A stretch of 45,872 bases of DNA from Telmatospirillum sp. (GCA_009712185.1 WASQ01000058.1:1-45872); one strand, 5' to 3'; shown: positions 25,917 to 35,444, counted from the first letter of the stretch. Made by a program: numbers and translations. The notes: generated by a model from the letters alone, not told the origin.

Positions 25917-26837
25917 ATGAGCACACAATGGGTAATCGCGGAGACTGCGGCTCTGGCCGCTGAACTGATCGGCGGACTTCGGGACCTGGAGGACGGCGTT
26001 CTGACCGCTTTCGTCGGCGTCGATGCGACGGAAGCGAAGACGCTGATCGCGCTGGGGGCGGACCGGGTCGTCGCCCTGGCGCCCGGAAACAGCACCCCCT
26101 GGGAGGATTACGTCTTTCCGTTGGTGGACCGGGCCAGGACGGAGGCGCCGGATCTTGTGCTGGTGGGGGCGACCAGACGGGGGCGGGGACTGGCCGCGTT
26201 CCTTGCGGCCTCCCTGGACGCCCCCCTCGTTTCCGATGCCAAAGCCCTGTCCCGGCGCGAAGGGCGGATCCAGGCGGACCGGATGGTGTTGGGCGGTCTG
26301 GCCGTCAAAACCGTCAGCACCGACGCGGCGACGGTGATCGCCACCGTGGCGGCCGGCGTCTATGCGGCCCGTGCCGCGGATCTCCGGCGATCCGGCCCGA
26401 TCGAGACCCTGGAGCCGGTTGCCGGCCGTGTCCGGGTCACCGGGCGGCGGCTCAAGGACGGGGGTGACGTCAATCTGGCCGGCGCGAAGCGCGTGGTCGG
26501 CGTCGGGCGCGGCTTTGCCGATAAGGCGGATCTGGCCCTGGCCGAGGCCCTTGCGACGGCGTTGGGGGCGGAACTCGCCTGTTCGCGTCCGATCGCGGAG
26601 TTCTTCAAATGGATGCCGGAGGAACGTTACATCGGCATCTCCGGACAGGCGATCAAGCCGGATCTTTATATCGCGGTCGGGATTTCCGGTCAGGCTCAGC
26701 ATGTCTACGGAATCAGGGACGCCAAGGTGATCGTCAGCATCAACAAGGACGAGACCGCACCGATCGGCCAGAAGGCGGATTACAGCATCGTCGGCGATCT
26801 GAAGGAGGTGCTGCCGGTCCTGACCGGCGCCCTCTGA
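25917..26837 (+). CDS. Electron transfer flavoprotein alpha subunit (FixB/YdiR type)
   Basis: A 306-residue ETF alpha subunit, started at the ATG at 25917 (MSTQWVIAETAALAAELIGG); the open frame upstream to 25839 looks non-coding. The C-terminal FAD domain is clear: GVGRGFADKADLALAEALA, ERYIGISGQAIKPDLYIAVG, ISGQAQHVYGI and INKDETAPIGQKADYSIVGD. The position occupied by QTG in classical ETFs reads ISG here, as in the YdiR/FixB-like group. Unusually it is 208 bp away from etfB; ETF genes normally touch. The gap is GC-rich, contains a CTTTCG/CGAAAG stem and no recognisable gene. Confidence 0.9.
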   Translation: MSTQWVIAETAALAAELIGGLRDLEDGVLTAFVGVDATEAKTLIALGADRVVALAPGNSTPWEDYVFPLVDRARTEAPDLVLVGATRRGRGLAAFLAASLDAPLVSDAKALSRREGRIQADRMVLGGLAVKTVSTDAATVIATVAAGVYAARAADLRRSGPIETLEPVAGRVRVTGRRLKDGGDVNLAGAKRVVGVGRGFADKADLALAEALATALGAELACSRPIAEFFKWMPEERYIGISGQAIKPDLYIAVGISGQAQHVYGIRDAKVIVSINKDETAPIGQKADYSIVGDLKEVLPVLTGAL

Positions 26838-26923
26838 CAGTCGGGACCGTCCGGCCGGGGCTCGGCGTCCCGACCGGACGGACCGGGATCGATCATGGAA
26901 ACTGTCGGGTCTTGGAGTGAGCA

Positions 26924-28213
26924 ATGTCGGATTACGATGTCATTGTGGTGGGGGCCGGGGTGGCCGGCGCCACCTCCGCCTACTGTCTGGCAAAGGGCGG
27001 TCTCAGCGTTCTGCTGCTGGATCGCGGGGACGCGGCCGGGGCGAAAAACGTGACCGGCGGGCGCCTTTATGCGCACAGCCTTGAACGGGTGATGCCTGGC
27101 TTCGCGGGGCGCGCGCCGGTCGAACGCCGCGTGACGCGCGAAACCATTTCGCTGATGACGGCGGACAGCAGCGTCACTATCGATTTTCAGAAGCCGGGCG
27201 GGATGAGTGATCCGGCCTCGGCGTCCTACACCGTTCTTCGGGCCGAATTCGACGCCTGGCTGGCGGGAGAGGCCGAAAAAGCCGGCTGCGACCTTGTGTG
27301 TCCCGCCCATGTGGACCGCCTGTTGAAGGACAACGGCCGGATCGCGGGCGTCGTCGCCGGGGACGATACCCTGACGGCGGACGCGGTGGTCCTTGCCGAT
27401 GGCATCAACAGCCTTCTGGCGCGTCAGGAGGGCCTGAAGCCGGAACTGTCGGCGCATGCGGTCGCGGTCGGTTGCAAGGAGATCATCGAGCTGCCCGAAC
27501 GGGTCATCAATGACCGCTTCAATCTGGCGGAGGGGGAAGGCGCGGCGCGTCTGTTCGCCGGAGCCCCGTCCGGCGGGCTGGTCGGGGGCGGGTTCCTATA
27601 TACCAACAAAACGTCACTGTCATTGGGTCTCGTGGTGACGGTGGAGGGGCTCGCGCGATCCCGGACCCGTCTTCCGGACATGTTCGAAGCGTTCAAAAAG
27701 CATCCCGCCGTCGCCCCGCTGATCGAAGGGGGCGCGCTTCTGGAGTATTCGGCGCATCTGGTGCCCGAAGGCGGACTGAAGACGATTCCGGATTTGGTGT
27801 CGGACAATATTTTGATTGTCGGAGATGCTGCCAATCTCTGTCTTAATCTTGGATATACTGTCCGTGGAATGGATTTTGCCATCGCCTCCGGTCAGATGGC
27901 GGCGGAGACATTGATCGAGGCAAAAAATAATGGCGGCGACTACAGTAAGGGAGTTCTCGATGGATATTGGCGGAGGATGGAGGACAGCTTCGTATTGAAG
28001 GATATGAAGACGTACAAAAACGCGCCTGAATTCATCGAAAGGCCGGGAACCTATAACGTTTACCCTGAGCTGATGGATGGAATTTTTTCGGATTTGTTCA
28101 CCATTACAGGAGAACCAGCGGTTCTGGCCCGCAAGAAGATCTGGCCACGGCTCCGGAAAGCCGGCATGGGGGGGCTGGCGATGGACCTCCTCAAGGGTGG
28201 GAATGCCATCTGA
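26924..28213 (+). CDS. FixC-type flavoprotein (ETF:quinone oxidoreductase-like)
   Basis: A 429-residue FAD protein, the same length as E. coli YdiS. The dinucleotide-binding motif VGAGVAGA is at residues 9-16; the second FAD block is LIVGDAANLCLNLGYTVRGMD. It corresponds to the FAD/membrane part of ETF:ubiquinone oxidoreductase and hands electrons from ETF to the quinone pool, together with the FixX ferredoxin that follows. It has no Fe-S cysteine cluster of its own, consistent with a separate FixX. The last 300 bp become A/T-rich. Confidence 0.93.
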   Translation: MSDYDVIVVGAGVAGATSAYCLAKGGLSVLLLDRGDAAGAKNVTGGRLYAHSLERVMPGFAGRAPVERRVTRETISLMTADSSVTIDFQKPGGMSDPASASYTVLRAEFDAWLAGEAEKAGCDLVCPAHVDRLLKDNGRIAGVVAGDDTLTADAVVLADGINSLLARQEGLKPELSAHAVAVGCKEIIELPERVINDRFNLAEGEGAARLFAGAPSGGLVGGGFLYTNKTSLSLGLVVTVEGLARSRTRLPDMFEAFKKHPAVAPLIEGGALLEYSAHLVPEGGLKTIPDLVSDNILIVGDAANLCLNLGYTVRGMDFAIASGQMAAETLIEAKNNGGDYSKGVLDGYWRRMEDSFVLKDMKTYKNAPEFIERPGTYNVYPELMDGIFSDLFTITGEPAVLARKKIWPRLRKAGMGGLAMDLLKGGNAI

Positions 28214-28282
28214 AATCGCGCTATACTGAAGAAAACAAAGAATGCAGAGAAACATCTTTGCACGGAACAGGATAGTCCAAAG

Positions 28283-28564
28283 ATGAACGTCGAGCAGAAA
28301 CTATCAAAGAATAAATTTTCGGTCGATGAGGGGAATCCTCATATCTCGGTCGATTCCTCACGCCTGGATGCGGACACGATCCACGCCCTCACGGTTGTAT
28401 GTCCCGCGGGCCTCTATTCGCTGGGGGAACGGGGAGAGCTGCATTTCGACGCGGCCGGCTGTTTGGAATGTGGAACCTGCCGGATCGTCTGCGCGGGTCA
28501 TCCCGGGGCCATGAGCTGGACCCATCCGCGTCCATCGTTCGGCGTGACATATCGTTTCGGTTGA
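28283..28564 (+). CDS. FixX-type ferredoxin-like protein
   Basis: A 93-residue iron-sulphur protein (E. coli YdiT has about 97). Cysteines occur in VCPAGLY and in the cluster CLECGTCRIVC, giving the C-x2-C-x2-C pattern plus an upstream Cys-Pro for one [4Fe-4S] cluster. It would form the Fe-S domain of an ETF:quinone oxidoreductase split over FixC and FixX. The gene is 69 bp after fixC and ends 124 bp before the activator gene. The C-terminal WTHPRPSFGVTYRFG resembles the family ending. Confidence 0.92.
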   Translation: MNVEQKLSKNKFSVDEGNPHISVDSSRLDADTIHALTVVCPAGLYSLGERGELHFDAAGCLECGTCRIVCAGHPGAMSWTHPRPSFGVTYRFG

Positions 28565-28688
28565 TGCCGGGCGACCGGTCCGTCGCATCCCGCCGATATC
28601 AGGCCGCGCCCGGTCCCCGACCGGTAGCGGCGGCGGGCGCTTTCGGAGGCCGGAGCATCCGGAGAGAGACGGGGAAGGGGAGGGAGAG

Positions 28689-30164
28689 ATGCCGAAGACG
28701 GAACGGGACGTGATCGAAGCCCTGAGGCGTGAAAATGCGGCATTGAAGGCGGAGTATAACAGTCTCCGTATCCGGAATATTATTTATGAGCGGGCCCTGA
28801 ATGCGACAGCGGATGGGTTTCTGATCGTCGGTCGCGATGGGAATATCATCGAAATCAATAAGGCCTACTGCGATTATTTCGGTATCGACCGGGAAGAGAC
28901 GATCGGAAAGAATATCTACTCCGTGATCAGCAACAGCAAGATGATCACGATCATGGACGAGAACCTGACCGAGGTCGACGTCATGCACACCTTCCCCGAC
29001 GGCCTGACGGCGACCGGGGAAAAGCTTGTCGCGGTGTCGAGAATGCCGGTGGTGGAGGCGGGAGAGACGATCGCCTCCGTCGCCTATGTCAAGTTTTCCC
29101 ATTACACCATCAGCCTCGCCAAAACCCTGCAAAAACTGGAGGACGAGGTTGCCTATTACCGCAAGCGCCTCAGCCGCTATGCGATCAGTTCCTTCGACGA
29201 CCTGCCCAGCAAGAGTCCCGGCTATGCCGAGGTGAAGCGGATGGCGGAACGGTTCTCCAGCAGCGATCTTCCGATCCTGCTCCTGGGCGAGACGGGGGTC
29301 GGCAAGGAGGTCTTCGCCAACGCCATCCATCTGGCGAGCAATCGGTCGAAGCATCCGTTCGTTTGCGTCAACTGCGCGTCCATACCCGCCGAACTTCTGG
29401 AATCCGAGCTGTTCGGCTATGTCGACGGCGCTTTCACGGGAAGCCGTCGGACCGGGAAGAAGGGCAAGTTCGAGGTCGCCGACGGGGGAACCCTGTTCCT
29501 GGACGAGATCGGCGAGATGCCGTCACAGATGCAAAGCAAGCTTCTCAGGGTTTTGCAGAACCAGGAGGTGGAGAAACTGGGCGCGGAGAATCCGGTTCAG
29601 GTCAATGTCCGGATCATCGCGGCCACCAATCAGGATCTGTCACTTTGTGTGGAGGCCAAGAATTTCCGTCCCGATCTCTATTATCGTCTCAACGTCCTGA
29701 CGATCACCATCCCGCCCTTGCGCGACCGCATCGAGGACATTCCCCATCTGGCGGAAGCGGTCCTGGCGGAGCTGGTCGACAAATACAGTCGCCGCGTCAC
29801 CCTTTCGGCCGAAGCCCTGTCCCTTCTGTTGTCCTATTCCTGGCCGGGAAATGTGCGCGAATTGCGCAATGCCATCGGTCGCGGCTTCATGATGACGGAA
29901 GGGCCGGAGATCAAGCCCGAACATCTGCCGGCGGCGCTCCGCGAACGGAAGCGGGAGACGGCGGTCGCGGAACCGGCGGCGACGCTTGATACCGCCAAAT
30001 TCGAGACGGAGCGCGAGATGATCATCCGATATATCCAGAAGAGCGACGGCAATTTCTGTCGCGCCGCCCGGGCGCTCGGGATTCACCGCGCCACGCTTTA
30101 TTCAAAGATGCATGCCATGGGAATCCCGATCGACCAGTTCCGGGGAAACCCGAAACATCATTGA
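28689..30164 (+). CDS. PAS-domain sigma-54-dependent transcriptional activator
   Basis: A 491-residue enhancer-binding protein. Residues about 8-30 form a short coiled coil; a PAS sensor follows (about 35-140, with ATADGFLIVGRDGNIIEINKAY). The AAA+ domain carries Walker A GETGVGKE (200-207), the sigma-54 contact loop GAFTGS (247-252) and Walker B GGTLFLDE (266-273). A Fis-type helix-turn-helix (FCRAARALGIHRATLYSKM) ends the protein. There is no receiver domain, so it probably senses a ligand or redox state through PAS. As last gene of the operon on the same strand, and with the only clear -24/-12 promoter of the window upstream of the crotonase gene, it is the likely activator of its own operon. 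GGGAGGGAGAG is a strong ribosome site. Confidence 0.94.
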   Translation: MPKTERDVIEALRRENAALKAEYNSLRIRNIIYERALNATADGFLIVGRDGNIIEINKAYCDYFGIDREETIGKNIYSVISNSKMITIMDENLTEVDVMHTFPDGLTATGEKLVAVSRMPVVEAGETIASVAYVKFSHYTISLAKTLQKLEDEVAYYRKRLSRYAISSFDDLPSKSPGYAEVKRMAERFSSSDLPILLLGETGVGKEVFANAIHLASNRSKHPFVCVNCASIPAELLESELFGYVDGAFTGSRRTGKKGKFEVADGGTLFLDEIGEMPSQMQSKLLRVLQNQEVEKLGAENPVQVNVRIIAATNQDLSLCVEAKNFRPDLYYRLNVLTITIPPLRDRIEDIPHLAEAVLAELVDKYSRRVTLSAEALSLLLSYSWPGNVRELRNAIGRGFMMTEGPEIKPEHLPAALRERKRETAVAEPAATLDTAKFETEREMIIRYIQKSDGNFCRAARALGIHRATLYSKMHAMGIPIDQFRGNPKHH

Positions 30165-30175
30165 GGGGCCGGACG

Positions 30176-31876
30176 TCAGCCGTCGGCGTCCTTGACCGCA
30201 TGCAGGAAGGCGCGGACTTCGGTTTCCAGCCGCATGCTCTCGCTGCGCAGCGTGTCCGCCGCCTGGGTGAGATCCAGGGCCATGCGGCCGGTCTCCGACG
30301 CGGCCCGGGCAACTCCGGAAATATTGCGGGCGATTTCCCGCGTTCCCTGCGACGCCTGATCGACGTTGCGGGCGATTTCGGCGGTGGCCGCCCCCTGTTC
30401 CTCGACTGCTCCGGCGATCGCGGTGATCAACTGGTTGATCTTATCGATGATGGACGTGATGCTGCCGATGGCATCCACCGCGGCCTTGGTTTCCTCCTGT
30501 ACGGCATTGATCTGTTGGGCGATCTCGTCGGTGGCCCGCCCCGTTTGCCCGGCCAGATGCTTGACTTCGTTGGCGACCACGGCGAAGCCCTTGCCGGCCT
30601 CCCCGGCCCGCGCGCTTTCTATGGTCGCATTCAGCGCCAGAAGATTGGTCTGGCTGGCAATGTCGTTGATCAGGCTGACCACTTCGCCGATCTTGCGGGC
30701 GGATTCCGCCAGTCCGTCGATCTTGCGGTTGGCCGATTGCGCCTCGTCCGAGGCGGCACGGCTGACCGTCGCCGATTGTTGCACCTGACGGGAGATCTCC
30801 TGAATAGACGATGCCAACTCGGCGCCAGCCGCCGACACGGTTTCGACATTGGTGGTCGCCTCGTCGGTGGCGGCGGCCACGGCCGCGCTCTGGCGCTGCG
30901 TCTCGTCGGCGTTGGCCGACAGGACGCCCGAGGACTGGTGCAGATGGTCCACCGCCGCCTTGATATTGCCCAGCATGCTGCCCATCGATGAATCGAACTG
31001 GCGCGTGGCGGTCTCGATCCGCTGCTGGCGTTTTTCCCGCGCCGCAGTGGCCGACCGGACTTCCTGCTCCATGCGGTTTCGCGCCTCGGCATTGGTCCGG
31101 AAGACCTCGACGGTGCGGGCCATGTCACCGACCTCGTCGCGGCGTCCGGTTTCCCTGACCGCAACCGTCAGATCATTGTCGGCCAGCCGGCGCATGGTGT
31201 CGCTCAGTTGCAGAAGGGGCGTGACAATGGCGTTCCGGGAAATCCAGAGGGAGACAACAATTCCCAGGGCCATACCGAGAACGATCCCCATCAGTGTGAC
31301 CATGATGGCGGTGTCGCTTTTCTGCGACAATGTCACGGAGGCTTGCTGGGCATGCGCCGCAAACGCCTCGGAAACCCGGGTCATGGTGTCGGATGCGCTG
31401 TTGAAAGCCGGATCGCATTCGGTCTTGAGCCTGATCCCGGCGGCGACGATTTCATCCGCCGCCGTCACCTCGCCGGCCCGTTTGATCGGATCTGCACAGG
31501 CCCTGAACACGGCGCCGACCGAGGAAATAGCCTGATCCACATCCGATCCGTACTCGGGGACCATCTTGCGGATCTGGGCCAGAAGCACTTCGATCCGGCT
31601 CCTGCTTTCGACGACACGGGCTTTGAGGCGGGCATTGCCGGCGTCCGTGTTCTCAAGATCGAGCGCATAGGCGTCGCGGCCGTATTGCAACAGAAAACGG
31701 TTCGCGTCGGCGATCTGGGTCGAGGCACGGGCGATGCGGTTGACCACGTCGCTGTAGGACTGGGCGATCGCCCGCATCTGCAGGATGGCAAACCCGCCGG
31801 AGCCGGCGATGACAACGGCCATGACGGCGATCACGATCAGGATCTTGGAGCGGATCCGCAGGTCGGCGAGACGCAT
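30176..31876 (-). CDS. Methyl-accepting chemotaxis protein
   Basis: A 566-residue transmembrane chemoreceptor, started at the ATG at 31876 ([15 protein letters not shown]) behind AGGGGGA; a longer frame reaches 31927. Two membrane helices (about 12-32 and 187-210) flank a helical periplasmic sensor of the four-helix type with one conserved-looking Cys. HAMP follows (about 212-265: [21 protein letters not shown]). The cytoplasmic signalling tip has [20 protein letters not shown] and then [20 protein letters not shown], the invariant CheA/CheW contact. It converges on the sigma-54 activator gene with an 11-bp gap. Its ligand is unknown; proximity to the acyl-CoA operon makes a link conceivable but untested. 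Confidence 0.95.
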   Translation of the reverse strand: MRLADLRIRSKILIVIAVMAVVIAGSGGFAILQMRAIAQSYSDVVNRIARASTQIADANRFLLQYGRDAYALDLENTDAGNARLKARVVESRSRIEVLLAQIRKMVPEYGSDVDQAISSVGAVFRACADPIKRAGEVTAADEIVAAGIRLKTECDPAFNSASDTMTRVSEAFAAHAQQASVTLSQKSDTAIMVTLMGIVLGMALGIVVSLWISRNAIVTPLLQLSDTMRRLADNDLTVAVRETGRRDEVGDMARTVEVFRTNAEARNRMEQEVRSATAAREKRQQRIETATRQFDSSMGSMLGNIKAAVDHLHQSSGVLSANADETQRQSAAVAAATDEATTNVETVSAAGAELASSIQEISRQVQQSATVSRAASDEAQSANRKIDGLAESARKIGEVVSLINDIASQTNLLALNATIESARAGEAGKGFAVVANEVKHLAGQTGRATDEIAQQINAVQEETKAAVDAIGSITSIIDKINQLITAIAGAVEEQGAATAEIARNVDQASQGTREIARNISGVARAASETGRMALDLTQAADTLRSESMRLETEVRAFLHAVKDADG

Positions 31877-32268
31877 GTGAGTTCCCCCTGGCACGTGAGG
31901 CGGGGAAAACACCGGCTGTCGGACCATCGTCGGGCCGGGTCCCCAGACATCCGAAAGGAAAGCGGTTGATTCTTATGAGGTGATTATTCTGTTTGAAAAT
32001 TCAACTTTTGGGTATGAGGCCAATATTCCTATATTTGCCTTTGGGGATGATTTTTCCCCGCCGGACGGGCGCACGCTATCCGGATCCCTGCACTCCGTTT
32101 CGCGGCGGCCCTGACCGCCGCTTCAGGAGAGTGGTGCCGGCTGGTAAACATCCCATGACCGTTCGCCCGATCGCGGCGGTCGTTCTTTTTTGTGGCCGAT
32201 GGTTGCCGGAGCGGTATCCTGCCCCCTGGGGCCGCATAAGGCCGAACCAAGGGGCGTATGCGGCGGTG
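31877..32268. other. Divergent region between the MCP and AEC genes
   Basis: About 390 bp separating two divergent genes. It includes an A/T-rich part (about 31965-32045) with several TTGA/ATTC stretches, but no promoter with both boxes at good spacing was found. The frame open from 31993 into the AEC gene is rich in Pro and Arg here and looks untranslated. No repeat or RNA gene was recognised. Confidence 0.4.
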
Positions 32269-33150
32269 ATGCAGCTTATTTCCGATCTGGCGGCGATTAT
32301 CGCCCCGGCCTTCCTGATTTCGTTTGCCGGCTATCTGTGGGCGCGTCGGGGGCTTCCCTTCGATCAGATTATGATTACGGAACTGATGACGCTGATCGGC
32401 GCCCCCTGCCTGGTTTTTTCCATTTTCACGAAGATGACGCTGCCGGTCGCGGACGTGGCCGTCATGGGAATGGCGTCGCTCGCCTGTCTCGTGATCTTTG
32501 CCCTGACCGGGGCGGCTGGGCTGCGGCTGGCGGGGCTTGACGTCAAAGTCTATCTGCCATCGCTGATTTTCCCCAATGTGGGGAATATGGGACTGCCGGT
32601 CTGCCTGTTCGCCTTCGGCGACCAGGGAATGGCGCTGGCGATGGTCTATTTCGCGGTAACCGTCATCGGCCAATTCACCATCGGTCCGGCCGTGGCGGCG
32701 GGGCGGCTGGATCTGCGCTCTCTGCTGCGCCTCCCCTTTGTCTACGTGGCGGTTGTGGCGGTCTTCCTGAAGATCCGGGGAATCGATCCCCCGGCCTGGA
32801 TTGCCAATACCGCCTCACTGGCCGGCGGCATTACCGTGCCGATGATGCTGATGGCTTTGGGCGTCGCCCTGGCCCAACTCAGAGTGGGGAACTGGTGGCG
32901 CGCGGCCACCATGTCGCTGCTCCGACTGGGATGCGGTGCGGCGGGCGGCTTTTTGATCGCCCTACTGTTCGGGCTCGAAGGGCCGGCGCGCGGCGTGCTG
33001 ATCATTCAAAGCGCCATGCCGGTCGCCGTCTTCAACTATCTGTTCGCCTATCAATATGGCAACAGGCCGGAGGAGGTGGCTGGCATGGTGCTGCTGTCCA
33101 CCGCCTTCGCCTACATCGGCCTGCCCGTCCTGGTCGCCATCCTTACCTGA
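32269..33150 (+). CDS. AEC (auxin efflux carrier) family transporter
   Basis: A 293-residue membrane protein of the auxin efflux carrier/malonate permease-like family, with about ten hydrophobic segments in two halves. Recognisable features are the early GYLWARRG, the core FPNVGNMGLPVCLFAFGDQG with its broken helix glycines and prolines, and the late SAMPVAVFNYLFAYQYG. The ATG at 32269 (MQLISDLAAIIAPAFLISF) gives the normal family length; the upstream open frame does not resemble protein. Substrates of this family are usually small organic acids or amino acids. It is divergent from the chemoreceptor and convergent with the next gene. Confidence 0.9.
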   Translation: MQLISDLAAIIAPAFLISFAGYLWARRGLPFDQIMITELMTLIGAPCLVFSIFTKMTLPVADVAVMGMASLACLVIFALTGAAGLRLAGLDVKVYLPSLIFPNVGNMGLPVCLFAFGDQGMALAMVYFAVTVIGQFTIGPAVAAGRLDLRSLLRLPFVYVAVVAVFLKIRGIDPPAWIANTASLAGGITVPMMLMALGVALAQLRVGNWWRAATMSLLRLGCGAAGGFLIALLFGLEGPARGVLIIQSAMPVAVFNYLFAYQYGNRPEEVAGMVLLSTAFAYIGLPVLVAILT

Positions 33151-33183
33151 CAAGGGGTCCCCGCGGAGGGGCGTCCCGTCCAG

Positions 33184-33675
33184 TCAGGATTTGGCCACCG
33201 CCAGGGTGATCACCGCGTGACTGATGCGGCCGTCGCTGTCCTCGACATCAATCCGCAGGGGGTGGGTTCCCGTCGGGACTTCGGCGTTGGGCATGTCGAT
33301 GCCGTCCGCGGTGACGAACGGGCGCAGCCGATCCGTGAGGTCGATGCCCGGTTCCTTCAGATAAGTGACATGCACCTTGGCGGGGTCGATGGTGGCGCCG
33401 CCATGCGCCTTCAATTCCACCTTGAATTCGAACGGCTTGTGCGGTGGAACCGGCTTTTGCGGCAGTTCCAGGGAGATGGTGGGGGCGCGGGTGATGCCGC
33501 GGGCTTCCGAGGCCAGGGTGGCGACAGGCTCCCGCGCCTCGGTCTCGGTGATCAGATGGACGGCGGGCCGCCTGGCCTCGTCCTCGGTGATCAGGGTGGC
33601 GGCACGGACGCCGGCGCTGGAGATCAGCAGCATGGTGGCGACGGCAAGGGATGTGGGGAAAAGCAGTCTGGTCAC
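33184..33675 (-). CDS. Small secreted protein of unknown function downstream of spoVR
   Basis: A 163-residue protein from the GTG at 33675 (VTRLLFPTSLAVATMLLISSAG), which has GAGAGGG just upstream; the open frame extends further but without protein character. The signal peptide ends after AGVRA. The mature N-terminus has an imperfect duplicate, LITEDEARRP and LITETEAREP. The rest (about 75-163) is a beta-rich domain with HVTYLKEPGIDLTDR and IDVEDSDGRISHAVITLAV, resembling an immunoglobulin-like fold. No named family was recognised. It is on the same strand as spoVR, 200 bp downstream, and may or may not belong to that operon. Confidence 0.65.
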   Translation of the reverse strand: MTRLLFPTSLAVATMLLISSAGVRAATLITEDEARRPAVHLITETEAREPVATLASEARGITRAPTISLELPQKPVPPHKPFEFKVELKAHGGATIDPAKVHVTYLKEPGIDLTDRLRPFVTADGIDMPNAEVPTGTHPLRIDVEDSDGRISHAVITLAVAKS

Positions 33676-33717
33676 GGCCCTCTCGCTTTCGGGACGTTCG
33701 TTGCAATGGCGGTCGCC

Positions 33718-33769
33718 GGCATCCGGCGGCCCCCTCCGGCGGAAGGGGCGCGGTCCGCGACCGGATGCC
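33718..33769. other. Long stem-loop between spoVR and the secreted protein
   Basis: Outer arms GGCATCCGG (33718-33726) and CCGGATGCC (33761-33769) are perfect; a second CCCC/GGGG stem forms inside the 34-nt loop. No U-tract is present on either strand. It could end the spoVR transcript or be a repeat unit. Confidence 0.45.
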
Positions 33770-33875
33770 AATTGAAGCCCTTCTACGGGATCCGTCAACA
33801 GCCCAATCGCCCCCATGCCGGACTACCCGCTGGCCGCGCGGCGCATGGCTCCTGCTCCCTCCGGCGCGCGGCCGT

Positions 33876-35399
33876 TTAGGATACCTCTGTCTCCCCGTCC
33901 GACAGCCGCTTGCCCGTCCTGGCATCGGTTTCGCGTAACGTCACGGGGTATCCCCAGAGATTGCGGACGTGCTGGAGGGTGGCGCGCAGCGACGGGGGAT
34001 CCAGGCGTTGGCCGTCATGAACGCGGTTCTCCAGATAAAGCCGGCGGTTGCCCGCCATATTCGCGTCAACGACTTCGATCTCCGGGTCGATGCGGGCGCA
34101 TTCATATTCCCGCGCCAAAGCCGCCCGGACGGAGCGGTATCCCTGTTCGTCGTGGATCGCCGCGACCTCGAAATAAGACCGCCCCTCCTCGCCATGCAGG
34201 GAGATCATGCGGAAGTCGCGGATGACCTTCGGGCTCAGGAATTGCAGAAGAAAGCTCTCGTCGCGGTAATGAGCCCAGATGTCGCGCAGGGTTCCCATGG
34301 GGTCGCCGTTTCCCGCGATGTCGGGAAACCAGTCCCGATCCTCGCCGGTGGGGTCGCGGCAGATCCGCTGGATGTCCTGCATCACCGCAAAACCGAGCGC
34401 ATAGGGATTGAGCCCGCCGTACCGCCGGTCCTCGAATGACGGTTGAAATGTGACGGAGGTGTGGGAATGCAGAAATTCGATGAACGCGCCATCGTCGATC
34501 ATCCGCTTTTCGTGCAGACGGTTCATGATTTCATAATGGACGAAGGTCGCGCATCCCTCGTTCATCATCTTGGTCTGGCGCTGCGGGTAGAAGTATTGGG
34601 CCAGATTGCGCACGATCCGCAGGATTTCCCGCTCCCAGCCCTTGAGGACCGGGGAGTTTTTTTCCAGGAAATAGAGCAGGTTTTCCTCCGGAAACTCCAC
34701 CGACGGGGCCCTGTCCTCCGGGGCGACGGTCACGCCAGCCGGCGGCGCCTCCTGCTTCTGGCCCGGAAGGGTCGACCATAAGGGATTCCAGGTGGTTTCC
34801 AGATAGGCCTGACGTTCCGATTCGCGCGCCAGTTCGTCGGCCAGGCTGCGCTTCGGGCGCCGGGTATAGCGGTTTATGCCCTGCATCTGAAGGGCATGGG
34901 CCGCATCAAGGATCCGTTCGACGGCATCGACGCCATAGCGGTCCTCGCAGCGCGAGACGAAATCGCGCGCAAAGCTCAGATAATCGAGGATCGCGGTGGC
35001 GTCCGTCCACTGGCGGAAGAGGTGGTTGTTCTTGAAGAAGTGATTGTGACCGAAGGCCGCATGAGCCAGGACCAGCGTCTGCATCGTCATGCTGTTCTCT
35101 TCCATGATGTAGCAGAGGCAGGGATCGGAATTGATCACAATTTCGTAGGCAAGTCCCTGAAATCCCTTGCGATAAAGAACTTCATCCCGCACGAAGCGTT
35201 TGCCGAAGGACCAGTGATGGTAAAGGATCGGCAGTCCGATCGAGGCATAAGCGTCAAGCATCTGCTCGAACGTGATCACCTCGACCTGGCAGGGGTAGAC
35301 GTCGAGTCCCAGTTCATCCAGGGCGATCTCGCTGACCGCGTCATGGGCCCGCCTCACCTTGTCGAAATTCCATTCGCGGCCTTCGTAAAGCAGGGTCAT
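33876..35399 (-). CDS. SpoVR family protein (YcgB-like)
   Basis: A 507-residue SpoVR-family protein. The conserved core is easily seen: ITFEQMLDAYASIGLPILYHH with FGKRF, the block AYEIVINSDPCLCYIMEENS, the histidine-rich LAHAAFGHNHFFKNN, and NEGCATFVHYEIM. In E. coli the homologue (ycgB) and yeaG/yeaH are co-regulated in stress and nitrogen starvation; in Bacillus SpoVR affects spore cortex formation. The biochemical role is not established. It is third in a minus-strand order prkA-yeaH-spoVR, separated from yeaH by 239 bp that hold a repeat element. Confidence 0.94.
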   Translation of the reverse strand: MTLLYEGREWNFDKVRRAHDAVSEIALDELGLDVYPCQVEVITFEQMLDAYASIGLPILYHHWSFGKRFVRDEVLYRKGFQGLAYEIVINSDPCLCYIMEENSMTMQTLVLAHAAFGHNHFFKNNHLFRQWTDATAILDYLSFARDFVSRCEDRYGVDAVERILDAAHALQMQGINRYTRRPKRSLADELARESERQAYLETTWNPLWSTLPGQKQEAPPAGVTVAPEDRAPSVEFPEENLLYFLEKNSPVLKGWEREILRIVRNLAQYFYPQRQTKMMNEGCATFVHYEIMNRLHEKRMIDDGAFIEFLHSHTSVTFQPSFEDRRYGGLNPYALGFAVMQDIQRICRDPTGEDRDWFPDIAGNGDPMGTLRDIWAHYRDESFLLQFLSPKVIRDFRMISLHGEEGRSYFEVAAIHDEQGYRSVRAALAREYECARIDPEIEVVDANMAGNRRLYLENRVHDGQRLDPPSLRATLQHVRNLWGYPVTLRETDARTGKRLSDGETEVS

Positions 35400-35444
35400 G
35401 GCAGGCCTCCCGGGGGTGAAATTGTGGGCATGAGGTCGTCACTC

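Noticed and set aside
31887-31905. TGGCACGTGAG as a second sigma-54 promoter
   Set aside because: The -24-like half is present but no TTGC follows at the correct distance.
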